Origin: a virus
IMG/VR virus record: IMGVR_UViG_3300025466_000108
Location: 1-34,774 of that record
Strand: one strand, 5' to 3'
Length of the DNA stretch: 34,774 nucleotides
Part shown: positions 24,522 to 30,691 of the stretch, piece after piece
Layout of the letters: each line of letters begins with the position of its first letter
Position numbering within the stretch: the stretch's first letter is position 1
Position numbers and translations under genes: made by a program
The notes under the pieces: generated by a model
Seen by the model: the letters and a program-made list of their open reading frames with translations, nothing else
Databases searched by the model: none
What the model was told of the DNA's origin: nothing

Positions 24522-25007
24522 ATACGATATTTATCTAGTTAGTAAGATGAACTACGTTCATCTGTGTTTTCGTTAGCACTCAAACACCTGTTGTTTCTTT
24601 ATAGACTATAATCAAGTGCGAAGCACTTTAAATATTATCTAGATTGTTCAGTCACACTTTGCCCAGGCAGGGCAAAGAACATTATCTGAGTTGAACAATG
24701 TCACCTAGCGTTATGGCGTTACAGAGGCGGTCATCCGGTACCTCGAGCCAAGTCTTTATACGACGGCAGTTGATCAATATACGCTAGCACACTGATAAAC
24801 CCGTGGGTTCTCCCCACTCTTTTAGCCTTATTCTCCCACTTATAAATTAAACCAGTTAGCGGCGTATCTGATCATCGTCCTGTAAAGGATAGTAATTTAT
24901 AACTCTGACACCAAGCAGAACTTCCATACCGTCACACATCAGAACGGATTTAGAGCACACGATCAACGCCTGTGCGGGCTTATTTGGTGTTTTAACGGCC
25001 TGTTTTA
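24522..25007. other. Structured intergenic region without a convincing gene
   Basis: 486 nt with no supported coding frame. It holds perfect inverted repeats: AGATGAA/TTCATCT (24545-24563), AAGTGC/GCACTT (24614-24628), CTTTGCCC/GGGCAAAG (24657-24677) enclosed by ATTGTTCA/TGAACAAT (24643-24650 with 24692-24699), CTAGCG/CGCTAG (24705-24710 with 24782-24787) enclosing a nested GAGG-CGG/CCG-CCTC hairpin (24724-24744), and GTGGG/CCCAC near 24802-24817. G/C content is locally higher than in flanking genes. It could encode a non-coding RNA, act as a processing or end-protecting array between transcripts, or serve as a replication or packaging site. None of these can be chosen from the sequence alone. 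Confidence 0.5.
24528..24535 (-). promoter_or_regulatory. Late promoter element GATAAATA
   Basis: Minus strand GATAAATATCGTATATG; the element ends 6 nt before the ATG of the gene at 23694-24521, leaving almost no room for a leader. Confidence 0.5.
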
Positions 25008-25433
25008 TTAGCTTTTGAGTATATGTGAACCATGCACACGCACTTGAATATGACCGTTATAATAGTCTTTTGATTCAAGAACTCTGCGTGAAAACTGCTC
25101 ACGAGCCTCTATATAAGAGCATTCTGCCTTAGATTTACAGTAGAAAAGTATCTCTCTTGTAAAGTTTTCTGCCCCTAACTGCGTAACATCCTTGGTTAAT
25201 TCAGGCGACGATCCATAATAGTCACGCCAATCTGAGTCAATTTTGCTACGGATTTTCTTTTTTTTCTTAGTGCCGTTTTTAAGTTTTACTGTTCGATAAG
25301 TGGTTTTGGAGAATTTTGCTAATTTTTTGCCTATGTACATGCGCCCGCTGGTGATGTTTGTTATAAGATATACAAATCCCACACAATCTTCGGGCAGAGT
25401 TTCTACTGGTTGATTTTGATAAGTCCATGACAT
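25008..25433 (-). CDS. GIY-YIG superfamily nuclease-like protein
   Basis: A 141-residue protein. The N-terminal GFVYLIT (residues 19-25) and MYIGKK (32-37) give the GIY and YIG strands. DWRDYYGSS (69-76) follows a Lys-rich segment that contains five consecutive Lys (KKKKK). Glu109 in SYIEAREQF and Asn126 in YYN occupy the places of the metal-binding Glu and the Asn of the fold. Small GIY-YIG proteins in T4-like phages include host-DNA endonuclease II (DenA) and homing enzymes; this one is neither clearly. Similar ORFs occur in cyanophages without a proven role. It ends the gp55/47/46 operon. Its ribosome site AAGGAAA lies about 21 nt upstream of ATG, with a perfect hairpin between. Confidence 0.72.
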   Translation of the reverse strand: MSWTYQNQPVETLPEDCVGFVYLITNITSGRMYIGKKLAKFSKTTYRTVKLKNGTKKKKKIRSKIDSDWRDYYGSSPELTKDVTQLGAENFTREILFYCKSKAECSYIEAREQFSRRVLESKDYYNGHIQVRVHGSHILKS

Positions 25434-25460
25434 TAACTATGTAGTTAATTATTTTCCTTA
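25433..25460 (-). promoter_or_regulatory. Distant ribosome site bridged by hairpin
   Basis: TAAGGAAAA (25452-25460) is separated from the ATG at 25433 by about 21 nt. A 6-bp stem TTAACT/AGTTAA (25433-25438 with 25443-25448, 4-nt loop) lies between. Folding would bring the site to about 6 nt from the start, a mechanism known for a T4 tail-fibre gene. Confidence 0.5.
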
Positions 25461-25699
25461 CCCTTGCCTTTTTGAGCGCGACGAACCTTGCGTTCATCTA
25501 ACTGCGCCCGTTTATCTATTTGCCACAGCCTAATTGCCTTGCGCCTATCACTACAAATGTGCCTAATATCGCTTAAAAGATGCCGGAGCCTAATGGTACT
25601 GGCATAGGTATCTTTGTCAAACCACTCTTGATTTTCCGCGAAGTACTTGCGAAAAACTCGCATTAGCTCTTCGTGCAGATCCTCATCCTTGGGTGTCAC
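25445..25699 (-). CDS. Small conserved hypothetical protein after gp46
   Basis: An 84-residue, strongly charged helical protein (EELMRVFRKYFAENQEWFDK, then RLRHLLSDIRHICSDRRKAI), ending in a Lys/Arg-rich tail RKVRRAQKGKGKENN. The start is GTG and overlaps the gp46 stop codon (GTGA, 4 nt), so it is translated by coupling from gp46. The basic tail suggests nucleic-acid contact or binding to the gp46/gp47 complex, but this is inference. Similar short ORFs follow or neighbour gp46/gp47 in T4-like cyanophages; no function is known to me. Confidence 0.72.
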   Translation of the reverse strand: MTPKDEDLHEELMRVFRKYFAENQEWFDKDTYASTIRLRHLLSDIRHICSDRRKAIRLWQIDKRAQLDERKVRRAQKGKGKENN

Positions 25700-27474
25700 T
25701 CTGTGATCTCCAAGTCAGTGGCATATGATGTAAATCCGTTCTCTTTAACCACACGCAAGACGTTGTTTACACGGCCAATTAATTCGTCCTTATGCGATAT
25801 TAAGAAGATGTTTTTCTTACGTTCACGTGACATCTTCTTAAGTACGCCCAGGGCTCCCTCAACGCCCGATGCATCTAGACCATTGTCAATAAGCTCGTCA
25901 ACAAACAGTAGGTTGATACCTTGATACAATGATTCCCACACGTCGCGGAAGGCAAATGATAGGCCTAGAATCAAGCGATTACGCTCGCCCCTAGACAGAT
26001 TGTCAAAGTCTAAATCTTGCCCCAGCTGAGTGATCAATACTGTTAGATCGTTCTGGAAAGTGACCGAGTGCGGTAAACCTAGCTTGTCCAAATAGTAGGT
26101 CAATCGATTGTTCAAATAGGCCAAATTCTGGTCAATAATCTTCTTACGAATAAACGAATCTTTTGATGTTAATAACTTTAATAAGAACTCTTGATGATCC
26201 TTGATTAGGTTAAATTCATTAACTAGATCCCAGGATATTTCTTGCATGGCAGTATGCTTGAGCTCATCAATCTGCTCTTGATACGGGTCAACTTCTACTG
26301 CTTTGATGTTAAGCTGACTTTCTAAAGTGGCAAGATTATTCTGATGCTTGAACGCTTCCTCTATGGTGTCGTAGTAGGTTTTAGGCCGTTGACTAAGCTC
26401 GCCTAGTGCTGAAATATCAGCAAGTATTTTGGCTAGATCTTTTTCTACCTTGGCATAATATCGCCGGGCTTCGTCAAGGTGCCCTTGTGCTGTAGCGGTC
26501 ATTTCTTCATGCTTGTGATCATGTAGCTCTTGTTCACATGCGTGACAGGTCTTGTTAGCCAACTTGACGAGCTCGCCGTCGTACTTCGTGACGCTTCGCT
26601 CCGCTTGTGCTATCGCACTTTCGAGCGTTGCACGCTCTTTATTTAGGCTTTTCAGCTTCGCTGACTTCTCATCATACACTTTGAGCTCCGCATGCTTCGC
26701 AAGCTCAGCGTCAATATCTACGCTCTCTAATTCGACAATGCTACGACCTATTTTCTCTAGTTCGTTGGCATGCTGAGTATTCCATGCATTTTGTTTTGTG
26801 ATCAAACTGTCAATGCTTTTTTGTATACCTTCGTTACTGCGTTTTGTAGCTTCAATATTTGCAGACTCTTGCGTGATACTATCTTTAGTTTGACGGATAA
26901 GCTCTTTAAGTGTTTCTGCTTTTTCACTTAGCAGGGTAATACCTAGTAACTGCTCAATAATGGCTCGTTGATCGTTAGCCTTCATACTTAAGAATGGCTC
27001 AGTATATGTGTTTAATGCAACCACATGCTTGAACATGTCATGACTCATACCTAACAAGTCATCTAAGTCCTTTTGCGTTTCACGCATATCACCCTGAGCA
27101 TCATCTGTTTCATCTGTTTCTTGAGCTTGGTCGTTAACAAAGAACTGTAACACGTTGGGTTTACGACCACGTTCGATACGATAGTCGATACCATCTTTTT
27201 CAAACGATAATGTAACTAACATGCCCTTATTGTTAATTTTATTAATAAGGTTATCTTTCTTAATATTAGTCAATGCGTTGCCAAACAGAGCATAGCTAAG
27301 TGCATTTACAATAGTTGTTTTTCCAGTTCCGTTGCGCGATCCGCTATCATCTCCACCTTGATCTAAGTTCTCACCTAGTACCAAAGTCAAGTTGGTTTTG
27401 CTAAAATCGACAGCCTGGGTTTGATTACCCACGCTCATAAAGTTACGTACTGTTAACTCTTTTATTTTTATCAT
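25696..27474 (-). CDS. gp46: Recombination endonuclease subunit, T4 gp46-like (Rad50/SbcC type)
   Basis: A 592-residue SMC-type ATPase that works with gp47 to resect DNA ends for recombination-dependent replication. Motifs: Walker A GSRNGTGKTT (45-54); long coiled coils about 185-300 and 320-440, with the zinc-hook CHAC at 310-313 between them; ABC signature LSRGERNRL (493-501); Walker B LLFVDEL (522-528); and a switch His at LISHKDEL (His561). T4 gp46 is 560 residues. The ATG overlaps the gp47 stop codon (ATGA), giving coupled 1:1 synthesis of the complex. A roughly 170-nt stretch in the first coiled coil (26560-26740) is noticeably richer in G/C than the rest of the gene. Confidence 0.95.
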   Translation of the reverse strand: MIKIKELTVRNFMSVGNQTQAVDFSKTNLTLVLGENLDQGGDDSGSRNGTGKTTIVNALSYALFGNALTNIKKDNLINKINNKGMLVTLSFEKDGIDYRIERGRKPNVLQFFVNDQAQETDETDDAQGDMRETQKDLDDLLGMSHDMFKHVVALNTYTEPFLSMKANDQRAIIEQLLGITLLSEKAETLKELIRQTKDSITQESANIEATKRSNEGIQKSIDSLITKQNAWNTQHANELEKIGRSIVELESVDIDAELAKHAELKVYDEKSAKLKSLNKERATLESAIAQAERSVTKYDGELVKLANKTCHACEQELHDHKHEEMTATAQGHLDEARRYYAKVEKDLAKILADISALGELSQRPKTYYDTIEEAFKHQNNLATLESQLNIKAVEVDPYQEQIDELKHTAMQEISWDLVNEFNLIKDHQEFLLKLLTSKDSFIRKKIIDQNLAYLNNRLTYYLDKLGLPHSVTFQNDLTVLITQLGQDLDFDNLSRGERNRLILGLSFAFRDVWESLYQGINLLFVDELIDNGLDASGVEGALGVLKKMSRERKKNIFLISHKDELIGRVNNVLRVVKENGFTSYATDLEITE

Positions 27475-28484
27475 AGACTGTTATAAATTTCCAACAAGAT
27501 GTTTTTATTGTATGTGTCGCTATCAATATTAATAATTTGATTGCTAACAATTTGATCTACACTTTCAAAAGATTGTACATCTATATTGGTATTGATTTCT
27601 ATTTCTTTCTTTTCCGCAATTAGTGTAAGTTCACGGATGTCATAATCTGCAATAAACTTTTCTTTAATAAAGCTAGCTTCTTCAAAACTAATATCAATAT
27701 CTAAACTTACACGTAAATGTTGCTTAGGTTTAATAATAGTATCTGCTTCGTCGATTAACTGACTTAGCTTAACTGTGCGGAATGTAGGTTGTCCAGGCCA
27801 CGCATGATATTCAGGAGTACCATCCCAATCCATGATCATCATACCGCGGTCATCATCCCAAGCATCTGAATAATTGTGAGGAAATGCGTTACCAATATAG
27901 ATCATATTAGCACGTTGTTGGCGTCTATGGAAATGTCCGCTGAATCCTAACTCATAGTTCTTAAAACTATCAAGTTGTATCTCTCCGTGATCAGGCATTT
28001 GAATCATAGCGTTCATAAAGAAATTAGGTAATTCAAAGTGACCAAAGATATACTTGCCACCTTTTTTGCTTACGCCTTTCCATTCTTCTCCTACAAGCCA
28101 CGGACAAAGAGTGACATCTCCAATAGTAGTAGGCTCATGTACCACAGTGATACCAGGTATATACTTTCCAAACTCCACAGAGTGTATGTCCCGTTTGTCT
28201 TTATAGTACAAATCATGATTACCAGGAAAGAAATAGAAGTTGTCAAACGCCTGACCCAGTTTTTCCAAGGCCCTAAGGCTATAATCCATTGTAGTAATGT
28301 TAAGGCTATTGCGGTTATGATGCCAATCGCCCATAAAGATACCTGTATCACAACCTTCCTCCTTTGCCTTGGCAATATACCAATCTACAAAGTCTTCACA
28401 GTCTTGATTGTGTACTGAACTGTTAGACTTTAATCCAAAATGTATATCTGTAAAACAAGCTACTCTTTTAAATAAATTTGTCAT
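27471..28484 (-). CDS. gp47: Recombination endonuclease subunit, T4 gp47-like (Mre11/SbcD type)
   Basis: A 337-residue metallophosphoesterase nuclease, nearly identical in length to T4 gp47 (339). All five core motifs are visible: FTDIHFG (Asp13, His15), GDWHHNR (Asp53, His55/56), GNHD (Asn89-Asp91), FGHFELP (about 147-153) and SGHFHRRQ (182-189). Together they hold two Mn ions. It pairs with the ATPase gp46 encoded next, with which it shares ATGA, and its own start overlaps the gp55 stop codon in the same way. The C-terminal 110 residues are charged and probably bind the gp46 coiled-coil base. Catalytic residues are intact, so an active enzyme is expected. Confidence 0.95.
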   Translation of the reverse strand: MTNLFKRVACFTDIHFGLKSNSSVHNQDCEDFVDWYIAKAKEEGCDTGIFMGDWHHNRNSLNITTMDYSLRALEKLGQAFDNFYFFPGNHDLYYKDKRDIHSVEFGKYIPGITVVHEPTTIGDVTLCPWLVGEEWKGVSKKGGKYIFGHFELPNFFMNAMIQMPDHGEIQLDSFKNYELGFSGHFHRRQQRANMIYIGNAFPHNYSDAWDDDRGMMIMDWDGTPEYHAWPGQPTFRTVKLSQLIDEADTIIKPKQHLRVSLDIDISFEEASFIKEKFIADYDIRELTLIAEKKEIEINTNIDVQSFESVDQIVSNQIINIDSDTYNKNILLEIYNSL

Positions 28485-29329
28485 TCACTAGGCCCTGCTT
28501 CATCATTACGTTTCATTGCGGCCGCATGCTCTCCGGCACCGGTTCTGCTATAACTTGGATTCATACCGTTCATTTCCAGAATATCATCTCGGATATTTTG
28601 ATTACGTTTTTCGATATTAATAACTCTAACAAAGCTGTTAGTAACAGCGGCAGTAAAATACGCAAAAGGGTTATCAGATTTCGATTCATCAAACTGTAGT
28701 CCTATCTGTGTAAGCTGTAGTATAGCTTGACCCTTCATCTCATCATTGTAGGTATAGCCACGAACGTTGCCGCGAGTAGCATATCTTTCACACAATTTTA
28801 ACATCATACGTGCTAGAGTGTTAGTTATTTGACCCGCATCTTTGTCAAACTTACCCTTAACTAAATCACCCTTCCAATGACTCTTGCCCACGCAAATCAG
28901 CTCATCTTCGTCATTAAATTTCCAATGTTGGAATGGAGGAAAGTTAACCTTGTCTCTATGATCTGCTAGGCTTTTAGGATTCTTTTTACGAGTATTATTA
29001 AGTGGGATATGATCAAATGTCATTATACGAAACACTAGATCTGTCTTTATCATTTTCTTGTAATCAACTTCGCAGTCTGCGGCCTTGACTTTTTCGCCCG
29101 ATTTTTTACGTCTATCAAATTCTTCTTGTCCCAATCGTTTGGCTCTAGCACGTTTGGCTTCTGCTATTGTTCGAATATTGATTTTGTCAACACTTGGTAA
29201 AATAAGATCATATTGATGATATTCTGGTTTGGTAAAAACACAATATGATGTTTTTGATCTATGTATTTCTAACAACATATCCTTGTTGTTTAGGTAATTT
29301 ACTTTTACTGGTTGTGGTATTAATGTCAT
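28481..29329 (-). CDS. gp55: Late-transcription sigma factor, T4 gp55-like
   Basis: A 282-residue protein. The region from about 190 on (YTYNDEMKGQAILQL, GLQFDESKSDNPFAYFTAA, FVRVINIEKRNQNIRDDILE) matches the sigma region 2-like core of T4 gp55, which directs host RNA polymerase to TATAAATA promoters. T4 gp55 is 185 residues; here about 100 extra N-terminal residues include FTKPEYHQYDLILPS and a NFPPFQHWKFNDEDEL segment. It heads an operon with gp47 and gp46, tying late gene expression to the recombination and replication machinery. An AGAGGA ribosome site precedes ATG, and a sigma70-like promoter lies just upstream, consistent with early expression from host polymerase. Confidence 0.92.
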   Translation of the reverse strand: MTLIPQPVKVNYLNNKDMLLEIHRSKTSYCVFTKPEYHQYDLILPSVDKINIRTIAEAKRARAKRLGQEEFDRRKKSGEKVKAADCEVDYKKMIKTDLVFRIMTFDHIPLNNTRKKNPKSLADHRDKVNFPPFQHWKFNDEDELICVGKSHWKGDLVKGKFDKDAGQITNTLARMMLKLCERYATRGNVRGYTYNDEMKGQAILQLTQIGLQFDESKSDNPFAYFTAAVTNSFVRVINIEKRNQNIRDDILEMNGMNPSYSRTGAGEHAAAMKRNDEAGPSE

Positions 29330-29351
29330 CCTAAGAGTCCTCTGATATGCT

Positions 29352-29380
29352 ATTATAAACTACGCACATAATAAAATCAA
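29352..29380 (-). promoter_or_regulatory. Sigma70-type early promoter of gp55 operon
   Basis: On the minus strand TTGATT (29375-29380), a 17-bp spacer, then TATAAT (29352-29357), a perfect -10. The expected start is about 15 nt before the gp55 gene's first codon. No TAAATA-type element serves gp55. Confidence 0.7.
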
Positions 29381-29387
29381 CTAAATA
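29381..29387 (+). promoter_or_regulatory. Late promoter element CTAAATA of baseplate operon
   Basis: Plus-strand AACTAAATATTATACC, followed after a short leader by AAAAGGA and the ATG at 29409. The element directly abuts the -35 box of the gp55 promoter on the other strand. Confidence 0.6.
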
Positions 29388-29408
29388 TTATACCAAAAAG
29401 GATATATT

Positions 29409-30383
29409 ATGGCTGTAAATGGTAATAGTGTAGCAACAACGGCACAAAACGTTGTTAACCTTGCAAACGCAGTAGGAGAAGCCGCGGCGGCAATATCGGC
29501 TCTTTCTAATGCGGCTAATTTTGGTAGTGCTATTAGAGCGATCGACATACCTACTGCCGCTGAAGTTGCAGGAGATATTTCGGCAGCCACTGCCGCGTTC
29601 AACACAGGTAATGCCGCTGATTGGCGAGTTAGATTGAGTATGCCCACTTGGCCTAGTTTTAGAAATAGTCCGGTGTTAGCGCCACTAATGAATGTCAATG
29701 GTTTAGTATTTCCTTACACTCCTCAAATTACTGTATCTACTAGTGCAAAATATCAATCAATTAGCACTATGCATACAAATTTTCAATTCCAAGCGTATCA
29801 ACATAGTGAACCAGGCAGTATACAAATTACAGCACCGATGAACGTTGAAGATCCTACACAAGGATTGTACTGGCTTGCTTCTCTGCACTATTTACGTTCT
29901 ATGACCAAAATGTTCACAGGATATGATCCAAAGGCAGGTAACCCACCCCCAATAGTTTATCTTAACGGATACGGTCAGTACGTGTTTTCAAACGTGCCAG
30001 TAGCAGTTTCAAATTTTAGCATGACATTAGACAAAGATTGTGACTATATCGGTGTTAACATTGTTGGCAGTGCGGCAGGCAGCATTGAAGGATACGCTGA
30101 TGCAATTTCAATAGCATCAAATGCGATCGGATCATCAGTACCAGGGACTTCGGGCATAACAGCAGGTATAAGTAGTCTTGCTAGCGGAGCTGGACAGATT
30201 GCTGCCGGACTAGGTTTGTTTGGAATAGGAGGAAGTGTAGCAGGCGGTGTAACACATGTTCCAACTAAAAGTACATTTACAATAACTTTATTACCGATGT
30301 ACAGCAGAAATACTTCACAGAAATTTAGCCTTGACAGATTCGTTGAAGGCGGTTATTTAAATTCATCACCAGGGTATATTTAA
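29409..30383 (+). CDS. gp48: Baseplate tail-tube cap/initiator-like protein (gp48-like)
   Basis: A 324-residue protein with an Ala/Asn-rich helical N-terminus (about 1-70). A conserved-looking core follows: PLMNVNGLVFPYTPQITVS, YQHSEPGSIQITAPMNVEDP, LYWLASLHYLRSMTKMF and PPPIVYLNGYGQYVFSNVPV. A Gly/Ala-rich linker comes next, and the ending TFTITLLPMYSRNTSQKFSL resembles the end of T4 gp48 (STFTLEITM-I..LNRASLY). It opens the baseplate operon, followed after 1 nt by the gp53-like gene. gp48 caps the baseplate hub and starts tube polymerisation. The core also recalls baseplate proteins of other myoviruses, so gp48 versus gp54 is not certain. Confidence 0.6.
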   Translation: MAVNGNSVATTAQNVVNLANAVGEAAAAISALSNAANFGSAIRAIDIPTAAEVAGDISAATAAFNTGNAADWRVRLSMPTWPSFRNSPVLAPLMNVNGLVFPYTPQITVSTSAKYQSISTMHTNFQFQAYQHSEPGSIQITAPMNVEDPTQGLYWLASLHYLRSMTKMFTGYDPKAGNPPPIVYLNGYGQYVFSNVPVAVSNFSMTLDKDCDYIGVNIVGSAAGSIEGYADAISIASNAIGSSVPGTSGITAGISSLASGAGQIAAGLGLFGIGGSVAGGVTHVPTKSTFTITLLPMYSRNTSQKFSLDRFVEGGYLNSSPGYI

Positions 30384-30384
30384 T

Positions 30385-30690
30385 ATGACAGCAACTTATA
30401 CATCGACTAGTCCTTATGCTATAACGCCAACGGTTAATGGTCAGTACTTGGATATTTTAACTATTCGTCCAGTAAGCTCATCAGCCTCTGATTATCTATA
30501 TACCATTCAACCGCAATATACATATCGACCAGATTTATTAGCCTATGACTTATATGGTACTGCAAACTTGTGGTGGGTTTTTATACAACGTAATTTAGAT
30601 GTATTACAAGATCCAATACTTGATTTTATTCCCGGCACTAAAATATATCTATGCCAGTATGGTATGTTAGCACAAGCATTAGGAATATAA
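30385..30690 (+). CDS. gp53: Baseplate wedge protein, gp53-like
   Basis: A 101-residue protein. The segment YRPDLLAYDLYGTANLWWVF, followed by RNLDVLQDPILDFIPGTKIY, corresponds to the conserved part of T4 gp53 (ANAIYGNPQLYWVL), which links wedges around the hub. It is shorter than T4 gp53 (196) and lacks the latter's C-terminal half. The DP...D..PGT.I...  ending resembles a LysM-like binding module common in phage baseplate proteins. The start lies 1 nt after the previous stop, and the next gene starts 1 nt after its stop, with a TTAGGA ribosome site for the latter. Confidence 0.7.
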   Translation: MTATYTSTSPYAITPTVNGQYLDILTIRPVSSSASDYLYTIQPQYTYRPDLLAYDLYGTANLWWVFIQRNLDVLQDPILDFIPGTKIYLCQYGMLAQALGI

Positions 30691-30691
30691 C

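Noticed and set aside
24856-24939. A 27-codon minus-strand frame (starts MCDGMEVLLG) in the intergenic region
   Set aside because: No ribosome-binding site, very short, and overlapping the structured region. It could be a decayed gene fragment, but there is not enough to call it.
24522-25007. tRNA, tmRNA or group I intron in the structured region
   Set aside because: I found no 7-bp acceptor stem with T-loop GTTC and no group I P7 or core motif on either strand. Only generic stems are visible.
28038-28699. Plus-strand frames opposite gp47 and gp55
   Set aside because: Antisense to genes with intact catalytic motifs, and no promoter or ribosome site.
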